Origin: Phycisphaerales bacterium
GTDB taxonomy: Bacteria > Planctomycetota > Phycisphaerae > Phycisphaerales > UBA1924
DNA: 64,000 nt
Direction: 5' to 3'
Assembly: GCA_905339235.1 (NCBI GenBank)
Contig: CAJPFG010000002.1
Location: 62,001-126,000, forward strand
Position numbers and translations under genes: made by a program. This document shows, piece after piece, positions 1 through 8,999 of this stretch. Numbering within the stretch: the stretch's first letter is position 1; each line of letters starts with the position of its first letter. The notes beneath the pieces are model-generated. The model did no database searches, was not told where the DNA came from, and saw only the letters and a list, made by a program, of their open reading frames with translations.

Positions 1-3
1 GTA

Positions 4-21
4 GGTCCCGAACCCGGGACC
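4..21. other. Short perfect inverted repeat at window edge
   Basis: A 7-bp perfect stem (4-10 with 15-21) has a 4-nt loop. It lies just upstream of the stronger hairpin at 47-72. It may belong to the 3' untranslated region of a gene that ends before the window; tuf is the usual neighbour of rpmG, but nothing here proves it. Its role is unknown. Confidence 0.35.
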
Positions 22-46
22 GGCAACCCGCCTAAAGTGAGATACA

Positions 47-80
47 CCGTCCGGGCCGAAAGGTCCGGACGGCGGTTTCT
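47..80 (+). terminator. Hairpin terminator upstream of rpmG
   Basis: An 11-bp stem (47-57 with 62-72, one G-T wobble) closes on a GAAA tetraloop and is followed by a short T-containing run (76-80). This looks like an intrinsic terminator for a gene ending before the window. The T-tract is weak, so attenuation or partial read-through into rpmG is possible. Confidence 0.6.
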
Positions 81-216
81 ACGGACCGCGTGGTCTGGGC
101 GCCCCGGGTGGGGGCGGCGCGCGGAAGGGGCGGGGCCCCGATTCCGAACGTTTCACGGACGGGGAGTCTTCCCCGGTGTTCGCGGGCCCGAGGGGGTCCG
201 AAAGGGTGGTTCGGTC

Positions 217-399
217 ATGGCGAAGAAGAAAGCGGCCGCGCGTGAGTTCCTTTGGCTTCAGTGCTCCGAGTGCGGAGACTTGAACTATCGCACGTGCGTC
301 AACACCAAGGGCGGGATGCCCGAGGGTCTCAAGGAAGGGCTGATGAAGTACTCGCCGCGGCTGCGCAAGCACACCCGGCACAAGGTGAAGCGCAAGTAA
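217..399 (+). CDS. rpmG: 50S ribosomal protein L33
   Basis: This 60-residue basic protein matches ribosomal protein L33 of the large subunit. It has the expected short length, the pattern [11 protein letters not shown] near residue 17, and the lysine/arginine-rich end [12 protein letters not shown]. Only two cysteines (CxxC, residues 17 and 20) are present; the second CxxC of zinc-binding L33 forms is absent, so this looks like a form without a complete zinc ribbon. The ATG at 217 was chosen because L33 homology begins there; the longer open frame upstream covers the terminator hairpin. It is followed by tRNA-Trp, secE and nusG, the classical bacterial order. Confidence 0.95.
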   Translation: MAKKKAAAREFLWLQCSECGDLNYRTCVNTKGGMPEGLKEGLMKYSPRLRKHTRHKVKRK

Positions 400-480
400 G
401 CGTGAGGGCGTGCGTGTCGGCCGCGGGTGGAGAACGGATCGGAGTGATCGAACGTGTCGGCAGCGAATGGCAACAAACCT

Positions 481-553
481 ACGGCGGTAGCTCAACTGGT
501 AGAGCAGCGGATTCCAAATCCGCAGGTTGCGGGTTCAAGTCCCTCCCGCCGTG
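481..553 (+). tRNA. trnW: tRNA-Trp (anticodon CCA)
   Basis: A full cloverleaf is visible. The 7-bp acceptor stem pairs 481-487 with 546-552, the discriminator is G at 553, the anticodon loop reads TTCCAAA, and the T-arm has the GGTTCAAGT pattern. The 3' CCA is not encoded. Its position between rpmG and secE is the conserved bacterial arrangement, so it is probably processed out of a shared transcript. Confidence 0.96.
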
Positions 554-627
554 TTGAGGACCTTGGCGCAGAGCGCCACAAGTTCTCCTTCGGCCTGTAC
601 AAGTTCGGGCAGGGCTACTGGGTTCGC

Positions 628-1269
628 ATGATGACCGCGTCGATGCTCGGCGTGCTCATCATGACCGGCGCGCTCTGGGTCGCCAAGGAACTCTCCGCCA
701 TCCCCATGCCCATGCAGGGATACACGCTGGCTCTCCAGGCGGTGAAGGGAGACGCGGCCGAAGGGGCCGCCGTGTCGCTTTACCCCCAGGACGCCGTGGC
801 CAAGTCGATTGGGACCGCCGTGGTGCAGTCGTACACTCCCGGCACCCGCGACGACGGAACCATGGTGATCAAGGACGTGGAGATCACCGAGAAAGTCGCG
901 ACCATCGCCGACGTCCGGCGGGTGTCGATCACCGGGGCCGGTGACGCGGCGGCGTTCGCGGCGGGCACAACCGCCCCGGCGGGCATCCCCGTCGTGCGGC
1001 TGATCTACGTGCAGGCGACGGTCGCGATCCTGATCCTCGTATTGGGCAGCGTGTTCGGCTATTGGTACGTCGGCTTGAAGCCCGCCACCGTTGATTTTCT
1101 GATCGCCACCGACGGTGAGATGAAGAAGGTCAACTGGTCCACGAGGAAGATCATCTGGGATTCGACGACAGTCGTGATCGCGGCCACCTTCATCATCGCG
1201 GGATTGCTCTTTGTGTTCGACCTCGCGCTACACACCCTGGCGAGGCTGATCGGCATTATGGAAGTCTGA
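628..1269 (+). CDS. secE: Preprotein translocase subunit SecE
   Basis: SecE is the small essential subunit of the SecYEG protein-conducting channel in the inner membrane. The C-terminal part is diagnostic: an amphipathic segment with EMKKVNWSTRKII followed by one transmembrane helix. Two extra hydrophobic segments precede it (about residues 1-22 and 125-148 from the ATG used here), so this is a long, multi-span SecE rather than the ~65-residue short form. The start is unresolved. The first ATG is at 628, but the frame is open upstream and reads FGLYKFGQGYW just before it, which looks like protein. The only GTG in frame (454) would run through tRNA-Trp. A non-canonical start such as CTG at 595 is possible. 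Confidence 0.88.
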   Translation: MMTASMLGVLIMTGALWVAKELSAIPMPMQGYTLALQAVKGDAAEGAAVSLYPQDAVAKSIGTAVVQSYTPGTRDDGTMVIKDVEITEKVATIADVRRVSITGAGDAAAFAAGTTAPAGIPVVRLIYVQATVAILILVLGSVFGYWYVGLKPATVDFLIATDGEMKKVNWSTRKIIWDSTTVVIAATFIIAGLLFVFDLALHTLARLIGIMEV

Positions 1270-1384
1270 CATACGCCGCGCCGGTGCGTGAACACCCGGG
1301 CGGGCGGCACACCTGTTTTCTGATCCGGATCACACGCGCGGGGCCTTCCCGCGCCTTCCACGTCACCCGACGAGGAGACACGTC

Positions 1385-2029
1385 ATGAGCGACAGCAAGC
1401 CCAACGCAACCATGGACGGCCGCCCCAACGAGCGGACCGATCTGCTGAAGCCCGACGAGCCCATCCGGCAGGAGGGGATGAACTGGTTCGTGCTGCGGGT
1501 GGCGTCGAACAAGGAATCCAGCGTGCAGAACACGCTGCTGCGCAAGGTGCAGATCGAGGCCATGCAGCACCTCGTCGGCCGGATTCTCGTCCCCACCGAG
1601 AAGACCAAGACCATCAAGGCGGGCAAGCAGAAGATCACCGAGACCAAGTTGTACCCCGGCTACGTCTTCGTCGAGATGAAACTCGAGCCCGACGGGCGCA
1701 TCCCCCAGGACGTCTTCTTCCTGATCAAGGAGACTACGGGCGTGGGCGACTTCGTCGGCACGGCCGGGCGGCCCACGCCGATGAAGGAGCACGAGATCGA
1801 GAAGATGCTCCGCGACAGCCGCAAGCCCGAGGACGAGCCCAGCGTCAAACTGGTCTTCAGCAAGGGCGAGCACGTGGTCATCAAGGAAGGCCCTTTCCAG
1901 GGCTACGAGGGAACGGTGGACGAACTCTTCCCCGACAAGGGCGTGGTGCGCGTGCTGGTCACGATCTTCGGACGGCAGGCGCCCGTCGATCTCGAAGAAT
2001 GGCAGATCGGCAAGGCCGAGGGGACGTAA
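1385..2029 (+). CDS. nusG: Transcription termination/antitermination factor NusG
   Basis: NusG binds RNA polymerase and links it to Rho or to the ribosome. The 214-residue protein has a ~35-residue polar N-terminal extension, the NGN domain beginning at MNWFVLRVASNKE (about residue 36) with the conserved LYPGYVFVEM motif, and a C-terminal KOW domain with GEHVVIKEGPFQGYEGTV. A GAGGAGAC ribosome-binding site lies just before the ATG. It follows secE by 115 bp. The usual next genes (rplK, rplA, rplJ, rplL) are not downstream. Confidence 0.97.
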   Translation: MSDSKPNATMDGRPNERTDLLKPDEPIRQEGMNWFVLRVASNKESSVQNTLLRKVQIEAMQHLVGRILVPTEKTKTIKAGKQKITETKLYPGYVFVEMKLEPDGRIPQDVFFLIKETTGVGDFVGTAGRPTPMKEHEIEKMLRDSRKPEDEPSVKLVFSKGEHVVIKEGPFQGYEGTVDELFPDKGVVRVLVTIFGRQAPVDLEEWQIGKAEGT

Positions 2030-2286
2030 GAGCGCCGCAAGCCCGCTCAGACTTTTGGAAGGTCCGTACGAAGGGCGCCCTCGCCGCCCGGTCGCGGCCT
2101 TTTGCAGACCCGAACCCCGCAACTCTCCCGCGTTCAGGCGCGGCGCCCGCTTCTGCGTCTCATGCCTCCCATGCTTCCCATCACTCCCATGCCTTCGAGC
2201 GGCACGAGTGGTGCTCCGCGCGATGGCCACACGCTGCACGTTGCTCAACGCTCAAGGCGACGCACCTTGCCGTGGAGGTTACGGAT

Positions 2287-2466
2287 ATGCGAGTGTCTAC
2301 CACCAGAATGCACGCGAACACGTCGGCAGTCTGCTTCATCGATCCCGACGGCGCCGACGCCGGGTTCGGCAGAATCGAAGTCTTGTGGATGCTCCTGCTC
2401 CTCGGCTCCGTGGCATCACTGCTGATCGGCTTGCTCACGGCCATCCGCGCTTTCAAGTCTCGGTAA
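2287..2466 (+). CDS. Small single-pass membrane protein, hypothetical
   Basis: A 59-residue open frame is supported by a good ribosome-binding site (GGAGG, 2274-2278, 8 nt before the ATG). The N-terminal half is polar. The C-terminal half is one hydrophobic helix (VLWMLLLLGSVASLLIGLL) ending in basic residues AFKSR, consistent with a membrane-anchored microprotein. The family is not recognised. It sits where rplK would normally follow nusG. The Shine-Dalgarno site and the clean helix argue that it is real, but it could be a chance frame. Confidence 0.5.
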   Translation: MRVSTTRMHANTSAVCFIDPDGADAGFGRIEVLWMLLLLGSVASLLIGLLTAIRAFKSR

Positions 2467-2610
2467 GTCGCGGCCTTGGACTGGACGGCGCTCCGCATCT
2501 CCGGAGAATCCCCGCCTCCGCAGGACGTGCGAACCCCGCACGCCCTCGCCCCGCCCCCGGAATTCGCGAATCGCGCAAATCAAGGCGGCACAAGCACCTC
2601 CAAAAACAAC

Positions 2611-2638
2611 GTGCGCGTTTGCGCGCAAAAAGGCGCAC
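2611..2638. repeat. 28-bp GTGCGC...GCGCAC palindrome, copy 1
   Basis: This is an imperfect palindrome with GTGCGC and GCGCAC outer arms, a central GCGCGC and flanking T/A runs. It matches the two copies before the portal gene (45369-45396 and 45479-45506) at about 24 of 28 positions. Here it sits shortly upstream of the small-terminase-like frame. No T-tract follows it, so a protein-binding site or repeat element is more likely than a terminator. Confidence 0.6.
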
Positions 2639-2704
2639 CTTTCGACCAACCCCCTTCCACTCACCGGCTCGCGCCTGTATTTTTCCACCATCTTCATCCA
2701 GACG

Positions 2705-3757
2705 CTGCCATCCCCGCCCCGCTTCTGCCCCGCCGACCCCGCCGCGCTTATCGCCGACGCACGCGATCCCTTCCTCTCCCTCCAGGACCTCGCCGCCCGA
2801 CACAACACCACCAGCGAAGCCCTCGCCCTCTGGTTCGCCCGCCCCGACATCCAGGAACGCGTCGCCGCCATCGACAACTTCGCCGCCGAGCGCACCCGCT
2901 CCGTCGCCATCGACCAACTCCCCCGCGCCGCCGCCACGCTCGGCCAGATCCTCCGCGACTACACCTTCAACCAACTCGCCCCCGCCCGCCAGCACGACGA
3001 AACTCCCTCAGCCCCCGTCACCCACCCCGCGCAGCACTCAGAACCCGGCACTCGACCCGTGTTCGCCCACGTCCACCGCCGCCGCGCGGCCAACGTCGTC
3101 CACAGCGCCGCCAACACCCTCTTTCGCCTCGCCCGCTTCGCCCCCCGCCCCACCCCGCCGCGCACCACCCAACCCCACCGCCCGCAGACGGAAAGCGCGG
3201 TACCGACAAGCCGCTCTGAATTTGCCAGTGCAGAAGCTCGCGACCGCGCTGTTCCAACCCCCAGCCCGGTCGTCTCCGCCGTCTCCCCCGCACCCGCGCC
3301 GGCCGACCCCGCGCCCACAAGCGTGGCGCTGGAAAGCAACTTCGGGCTCGCCGGTGGCACGCCGCTCAATCACGACACCCCGCCAACCCAACCCATCGCA
3401 CTCCCACGCCCCGCAACGCCCTCTCCACGCCCGTCCCCAGCCTTCTCCCAATCCGCACCCACCGCGGCCTCCCTCTCCCAGAACTCCGGCGCGGTCCCCT
3501 TTCACCCCGCGCCCGCCTCATCGACTCGCCCGCGACCCTCCGCCTCCTCGCCCCTCTCCGCAGCCCTCCACATCCAGAAACTCGCGAAGGCCTACGTCGC
3601 CGACCCCTCCGACGAAAACACCGACGCCCTCCTCGACGCGGTCACCTCGGCCGACACCGACAAACTCCCGCCGTCGGTCGCCCGGATCGTCCACGACCTC
3701 CGCGACAAGCTCCTCCCTTCACCCCAACTCCTCGCCGCGGCGCTCGACACCTCCTGA
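2705..3757 (+). CDS. Small-terminase-like DNA-binding protein (start unclear)
   Basis: The reading frame encodes a helix-turn-helix-like segment (DPFLSLQDLAARHNTTSEA, then an arginine-rich helix). A second helical stretch (RSVAIDQLPRAAATLGQILRDY) follows, as in phage small terminase subunits. A long proline/alanine/serine-rich linker comes next, then a helical C-terminal region ending at 3757. No ATG, GTG or TTG occurs in frame between about 2462 and 3059. The CTG at 2705 is only a guess; a start at GTG 3059 would remove the DNA-binding part. It may therefore use a rare start or be a decaying gene. C-ending codons dominate, as in the virion module at 45.5-51.2 kb, and both share the 28-bp palindrome. 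No large terminase is next to it. Confidence 0.45.
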   Translation: MPSPPRFCPADPAALIADARDPFLSLQDLAARHNTTSEALALWFARPDIQERVAAIDNFAAERTRSVAIDQLPRAAATLGQILRDYTFNQLAPARQHDETPSAPVTHPAQHSEPGTRPVFAHVHRRRAANVVHSAANTLFRLARFAPRPTPPRTTQPHRPQTESAVPTSRSEFASAEARDRAVPTPSPVVSAVSPAPAPADPAPTSVALESNFGLAGGTPLNHDTPPTQPIALPRPATPSPRPSPAFSQSAPTAASLSQNSGAVPFHPAPASSTRPRPSASSPLSAALHIQKLAKAYVADPSDENTDALLDAVTSADTDKLPPSVARIVHDLRDKLLPSPQLLAAALDTS

Positions 3758-3880
3758 TCCCAAGTCTGCGTTCGACAACCCGCCCTTTCTCGCGCCCTCC
3801 GCCGCGCCCTTGGCGTTCTCCCCTATTCTTCGCCGCCGCAACGACGGACCCGCGGCCAGCCAGCGCCGGAGGATCGCGCC

Positions 3881-6800
3881 ATGTCGGACCCGAACGATTT
3901 CTGGGGAAAAGGCAAGCCCGCCAACGAGGGCCAGGGCGGCGAAGGGGACTTCTGGGGCAGCGCCGGCAAAGGCCAGCCGCCCAAGAAGGACTCCGGCCTG
4001 CGCGATGACAAGCCCAAGCAGGAGGCGGGGTTTTGGGGCAAGGAGACCGCCCAGCCCGACCAGCCCAAGGCCGAGGGGCAGGAGTTCTGGGACAAGGCCG
4101 AGAGCGGCCGCAAGCGCGAGCAGGCCGAGCGCGAGGCGCTCCTGAAGGACCCGGATCTCAAGAAGCGCCGCCGTCGGCGGCTGGTGAAGCGCGTGCTTCT
4201 GGGGTTCACCGGCGTGGTCGTCGCGGCCGTGGTCGTCGGCGTGGTCTTCCTGCCGCAGATCGCCTCCTCGATGGCGCCGGGGATCATCCAGGACAAGGCG
4301 AAGGAGTCGATCACGGGCACGGTGAGCGTGGGGGATGTCGCGCTTTCTTGGGGTGGGCCCCAGCGGGTCGAGGGCGTCCGGCTGGTCGGGGCCGACGGGA
4401 AGGAAGTCGCGCGGGCGACGGTCGAATCCACGGCGGGGCTGTGGGGCCTGATCCGCGGCAATCTCGACCTGGGCGAAGTGACCATCACCGGCGGCAAGGC
4501 CGACATCGTCCGCGATGAGGATGGAACGACGAACCTGCAGAAGGCCCTGGCCGCGCCGGGCGCGGCCGGCGCGAAGCCCAAAAAGCCGGCCCCCAAGAAG
4601 TCCGGCGACACGAAACTCCCGGAAAACCTCCGCGTGAAACTGGTGGTGAAGTCGTTGGACGCGAGCATCCTGGACCGCAGCGCGCCGGGAACGCCGCTCA
4701 CGGCCACGCTGCGCGATCTGGACATCAAGGCCTTCATCGCGCCCGGCGAGCCGCTGAATGCGGACGTGACGCTCACCGCGTACGAGGGGCTTATCAGCGG
4801 CCGGCCCAATGCCGAGGGCGGATCGCTCACGCTCAACGCCAAACTCGACAAGTGGTGCCGCGCCGATGGGTTGCTCACGATCGACAAGGCCAAGGGCAAA
4901 GCAACGATCACGGCCACGGGCCTGCCGACCTCACTGGTCGATGCGCTGGCGCCGGGCCTGGCCAAGGACGCGGCCGGAAAGCCCGTGCTCCTGGCCGATG
5001 CTCTGGGCCCGGCGATCAACCTCACCGTCAACGCCGAGGGCGACGGTTCGGACATCAATGCGGACTTCGATCTGGCGATGGCGAACGCCACGAGCACGGG
5101 CGCGGTGATGTACACCGGCAACGACATCACGGGCATGAAGCCCATCACCGTGAAGGCCAAGGGGTCGGCGCTGGGAGCGCTGGCGCCCAGGGCGCTCGCG
5201 CCCGGCGGGGGCGTGACGCTTGATGCGTTGCCCGACGCGACGCTCACCATCCAGAAACTGAAATACCCGATGGCGAAGGGCGGCGATCTTCGCGGGCTCG
5301 CGGCCGATGCGACGCTGCAACTCGCCGAAATCAGCGGCAAGGCCAGCCTCGATCCCGCCAAGCCCAAGCCGTTGAAGATCGCCCCGCTGACGCTGCGGGT
5401 GCAGACGGACGATCTCGCGAAGAGTGTGCGGGTGACCGGGGCGACGAAGGCTTCGCTGGACGGCCAGCCCGCGGGCGACCTGAACCTCGATGTGACCGCG
5501 TCGGGCGTGCTCGATGCAAGCGGCGCGATCATCGTGGGGTTGCCGGGAACGATCGCCGGCTCGGCGAAGATCACCGGAATCGCCAGCGCCATCGCCCAGC
5601 CGTTCGTGCAGGACTCGGGCATCGATCTCGCGCGCGACGTGGGACCGACGATCGACCTGGACATCACGGCCAGCGGCGACGCCTCCAAGGGCGGGGGCGG
5701 CGCGGGCGGGCTGCCGCCCACGGCGCTGAAGATCGCGGTGACCGCGGAGCATGCGCAGGTGAAGGCGGGGCTGGAGTTGAGCGCGGCCGCGCTTCGGACG
5801 TCTTCGGACGGCGTGGTGATCAACGTGGCGCGGGCGGGCGGGATCGCCGCGCGGTTCGTGAAGCCGGAGTCTGGGTGGGCCCTCGAGGCGGCGCCGGGCG
5901 CGGGGAAGGCGAGCATCACGCTGAGCAACCTGGCGGTGCCGCGTGACGCGAAGTCGGGCGAGTTCAAGCGCGACCAGGCCGCGGGGGATGTGGCGGCGGA
6001 AATCGGGGGGCTGATCGCGCGGCAGTTGGGGCCGCGGGCGGGGCCGGAGATCCGCGCGGAAAAGGTTCGGGCGGACGTCTCGCTGAAGGCCGGGGCCCGG
6101 GCGCGGGTCGAGGCGAGCGCGACGTGCCGGCACGCGAGCCAGCCCTTCGACGTGGCGGCCTCGTTCGACGTGCGCGACCTGTACACGGTCGGCGCCGACG
6201 GCGCTCTGGTGTTCGCGGCGCCGATGCGGCTGCGGCCCTCGGGCACGCTCGACGCCAAGGGGCTGCCGCCGGTGCTGGCCAAGATGTTCATGCCCGCGGC
6301 GAAGGAAGGCGAACTCGACACGGCGGCGCTCGTCGCGGACACGCTCGCGGGGCCGACGGACGTGAAGGTCGCCTTCAAGGGCGTCGAGGGCCATGCCCAG
6401 GCGGTGGATGCGACGGTGGACGTGAAGTCCACGCAGTTCGTGGCGATGGTGGGGGGCGTGGTGGATGCGGAGCGAGCGGCCATGCGGGCCTCGACCGTCA
6501 CCGCGACCGTGACACCCGAGATTCTGGGCACGCTGCTGAAGACCTACGCCCCGTCGATGAGCGGCTCGATCGGGAATCTCTCCCTGGTGGGGCCGGCGCG
6601 GGTGCAGGTGGCGGCGGATGCGATCACGATCCCGCTGAACGCGGACGGGTCGCCCGCGGTGGACCGCACGCCCACGGCGCGGGCGAGGCTGACCATCGCC
6701 GGGCAGACGTTCGTGGACGGGCTGACGGTGGTGGACGAGTCCGGCGAGCGCCGCGCGCTGGGGCGATTGGGCGTCGAGGACTTCACGGTGCGGGCGGAGA

Positions 6801-8749
6801 TCCCCGTGGCCGCGCTGGTCGCGCCGCCGCTGGGCAACGAGAAGCGGGCGGTGGTGAACGCGGCGGGCACGGTGCTGGGCGCGAGCGGGCAGGCGATCCT
6901 GGCGCTGGATGCGCAGGGCAAGGCGGAGATTTCGCAGGGCACGTGGAAGGGGCCGCTCTCGGGCGAGGTGCGGCTCACGAAGATGAACACCGGCGCGCTG
7001 GAGCGGCTCGCGGGCAGAGAAGGGCTGCTGACCGGGTTGTTCGGCGCCACCGCCGACGTGGACGCCTCGGTCTCCATCGCCCCGCCCGAAGAGGGGTATG
7101 GGGCCCAGTCGCCGTGGGTGAAGGGGAGCATCGAGGCCGGGCTGGGGTTCTCGTCGGCGCGGATGCGGTGCGACAAGCCGCTGCGGGTGACGGTGGGGAA
7201 GGAACGCATTGACCTGCTCGAGCCCGCAACGATCACGCTGAACCCGGATCCGCAGGCCATCACCACGCTGCTCGCCGGCAAGGTGCGCGCGACGGACGAG
7301 GGCAAGAGCACCTCCGTCGAGTTGGTGCAGGCCGACACCGTCACGGTGAGGCTGACCGGGTTCTCGATCCCGCGGGCGATTCGCGCCTCGCAGGGGCCGG
7401 AGGTGGCCGGGCCGGCGCGCCAGGCGACGGCGGATGTCGCGATGAGCCTCGACGCCCCGTCGCTGACGCTCCGCTCGGGAGACGGGCAGACGATCGCGCT
7501 CAAGGGCTCGCTGCTGACGATCGCGACCGAAGCGCTCAAGCCCGACAAGAACGGCAATGTGCCGCCGGGCGGGCCGCCGGTGACGTTCAAGACGGAGGTG
7601 GCAGAGGCCCGGATCGGCGAAACTCCGCCGGCGAAGGGGCTGCTGCTGACCGGGCGCATCACCGACCTGTTCGCGCCCGATGGGGCGATCGATCTGGCGC
7701 TGGGGAAACTCAACATGTCGGGGCAGGTGCCCGCGGCCCCGACAGCGATCGTTGACTCGATGCTGGGGCAGGACGGCGCACTGCTGGAAGCGCTGGGGCC
7801 GGTGATCTCGATGAAGGTGAACGTGGAACGCCTGCCGCTCATGAAGCCCAAGCCCGGGAGCGACGGCAAGTACCCGCGGTACGACCCGGCCCCGCTCATT
7901 GACCTTGAGGCCAAGTCGTCGCGGGCGAGTGCCACGCTCCGCGGCACGGTAAACGAGGGTTTGTACGTCTCCGAGCGGCCGCTGACGGTGTCGGTGAGCG
8001 AGATGACCGCCGAGATGGTCAAGCGCTACGTGGGCATCATGCCGCTGATCGGCGTCGCCGAGAAGACCACCGCCGATGCGCCGGCGCTGCTCACGGCGAG
8101 CAACCTGACGGTGCCGCTGGACGGGGATTGGTCGCGGCTGAACGCCCTGATCGACCTGGACCCCGGGCAGTGCCGGTTCCAGACCAGCGGCGGGTTCGCG
8201 ACCATCCTCAAGGCGCTTCATCAGAAGACCACCGGCTCGGTGGGAACCCGCCTGGACCCGCTGCGGGTGACTATCACGAGCGGCGTGGCGAACTACAACC
8301 GCTGGCGCGTGCCGGTGGGCGAGTTCACGCTGGAGACGGCGGGCGTGGTGAACCTCACCAAGGCGCCCGTCAAGGCGATGGGCCCCGACGGCAAGGAAGT
8401 GGAACTGGGGCCCAGGTCGCTGGACGTGGTGACGTGGGTGCCGGCGGGCGCCGTCACCGATCAGGCCCTGGGGCTGTTCAACGTCGGGATCGGCTCGATC
8501 TTCGCGAAACTCACCCCCGGATTGCTCGAGCCGCTGACGATGCTGCCGTTCCGAACCCGCGGCACCGTCGAGCACCCCGAGACCAAGCCCGACGTGAGCC
8601 TGGTGGGAGACGGGATCAAGAACCAACTGAAGAAACTCGACCCGCGCCGATTGCTGGAAGGGCTGAAACCGCAGGCGCCCACAGCGCCGCCAACCCCCTC
8701 CCCGGCGCCGAGCGTGCCGGGGCCGACGACTCCGACTGTGCCGAAGTAG
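3881..8749 (+). CDS. Giant AsmA/TamB-like envelope protein with FWG repeats
   Basis: This 1622-residue protein is probably anchored in the inner membrane with a very long periplasmic part. A charged cytoplasmic N-terminus (about 1-100) is followed by KKRRRRR and one transmembrane helix (about 105-125), then a repetitive beta-rich region. The pattern resembles AsmA-like proteins, which bridge the envelope and are linked to lipid transport or outer-membrane homeostasis. Its start resembles the AsmA N-terminal domain (SVGDVALSWGGPQRVEGVRL, then GNLDLGEVTITGGKADI). The C-terminus is proline-rich. The N-terminal tail has four spaced aromatic motifs (FWG at 7, 24 and 51; FWD at 69). GGAGG lies 9 nt before the ATG. 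It stands alone on the plus strand; exact function is unknown. Confidence 0.8.
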   Translation: MSDPNDFWGKGKPANEGQGGEGDFWGSAGKGQPPKKDSGLRDDKPKQEAGFWGKETAQPDQPKAEGQEFWDKAESGRKREQAEREALLKDPDLKKRRRRRLVKRVLLGFTGVVVAAVVVGVVFLPQIASSMAPGIIQDKAKESITGTVSVGDVALSWGGPQRVEGVRLVGADGKEVARATVESTAGLWGLIRGNLDLGEVTITGGKADIVRDEDGTTNLQKALAAPGAAGAKPKKPAPKKSGDTKLPENLRVKLVVKSLDASILDRSAPGTPLTATLRDLDIKAFIAPGEPLNADVTLTAYEGLISGRPNAEGGSLTLNAKLDKWCRADGLLTIDKAKGKATITATGLPTSLVDALAPGLAKDAAGKPVLLADALGPAINLTVNAEGDGSDINADFDLAMANATSTGAVMYTGNDITGMKPITVKAKGSALGALAPRALAPGGGVTLDALPDATLTIQKLKYPMAKGGDLRGLAADATLQLAEISGKASLDPAKPKPLKIAPLTLRVQTDDLAKSVRVTGATKASLDGQPAGDLNLDVTASGVLDASGAIIVGLPGTIAGSAKITGIASAIAQPFVQDSGIDLARDVGPTIDLDITASGDASKGGGGAGGLPPTALKIAVTAEHAQVKAGLELSAAALRTSSDGVVINVARAGGIAARFVKPESGWALEAAPGAGKASITLSNLAVPRDAKSGEFKRDQAAGDVAAEIGGLIARQLGPRAGPEIRAEKVRADVSLKAGARARVEASATCRHASQPFDVAASFDVRDLYTVGADGALVFAAPMRLRPSGTLDAKGLPPVLAKMFMPAAKEGELDTAALVADTLAGPTDVKVAFKGVEGHAQAVDATVDVKSTQFVAMVGGVVDAERAAMRASTVTATVTPEILGTLLKTYAPSMSGSIGNLSLVGPARVQVAADAITIPLNADGSPAVDRTPTARARLTIAGQTFVDGLTVVDESGERRALGRLGVEDFTVRAEIPVAALVAPPLGNEKRAVVNAAGTVLGASGQAILALDAQGKAEISQGTWKGPLSGEVRLTKMNTGALERLAGREGLLTGLFGATADVDASVSIAPPEEGYGAQSPWVKGSIEAGLGFSSARMRCDKPLRVTVGKERIDLLEPATITLNPDPQAITTLLAGKVRATDEGKSTSVELVQADTVTVRLTGFSIPRAIRASQGPEVAGPARQATADVAMSLDAPSLTLRSGDGQTIALKGSLLTIATEALKPDKNGNVPPGGPPVTFKTEVAEARIGETPPAKGLLLTGRITDLFAPDGAIDLALGKLNMSGQVPAAPTAIVDSMLGQDGALLEALGPVISMKVNVERLPLMKPKPGSDGKYPRYDPAPLIDLEAKSSRASATLRGTVNEGLYVSERPLTVSVSEMTAEMVKRYVGIMPLIGVAEKTTADAPALLTASNLTVPLDGDWSRLNALIDLDPGQCRFQTSGGFATILKALHQKTTGSVGTRLDPLRVTITSGVANYNRWRVPVGEFTLETAGVVNLTKAPVKAMGPDGKEVELGPRSLDVVTWVPAGAVTDQALGLFNVGIGSIFAKLTPGLLEPLTMLPFRTRGTVEHPETKPDVSLVGDGIKNQLKKLDPRRLLEGLKPQAPTAPPTPSPAPSVPGPTTPTVPK

Positions 8750-8752
8750 GAA

Positions 8753-8835
8753 TGCGGGCGACAGGACTTGAACCTGCACGGCCTTTCGGCCACGGGAACC
8801 TAAATCCCGCGCGTCTGCCATTCCGCCACGCCCGC
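8753..8835 (-). tRNA. trnL: tRNA-Leu (anticodon UAG)
   Basis: Read on the minus strand, an 83-nt class II tRNA is visible. The acceptor stem GCGGGCG pairs with CGCCCGC, the anticodon stem-loop has TAG in the loop, and a long variable arm (TGGCCGAAAGGCC) is typical of Leu. The T-arm has GGTTCAAGT and the discriminator is A. It ends 3 bp from the stop of the AsmA-like gene, on the opposite strand. Confidence 0.96.
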
Positions 8836-8999
8836 GGCGGGCCGCAACCGGAAGGGAGGCGGCCTCGCATATCCTAGAGGGCGCCCGCGAAAACGGCCTT
8901 TTTGCATGTTTGCAGAGGGAATCCGGTCGTTGGAGGGCGGTTTGTGACGCCGCGGCCGGGGGAATTCCGAAGAAACTCAGTTCAGAATCGAGGTTCTTC

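Noticed and set aside
454-627. Extending secE upstream to GTG 454
   Set aside because: This would translate through tRNA-Trp, which must be processed out of the transcript.
2611-2638. 28-bp palindromes as intrinsic terminators
   Set aside because: None of the three copies is followed by a T-tract, and all lie upstream of genes rather than after them.
2055-4145. Long plus-strand open frame spanning the small membrane gene, the terminase-like gene and the AsmA start
   Set aside because: Proline/serine/arginine-rich, crosses three better-supported genes in other frames and has no domain.
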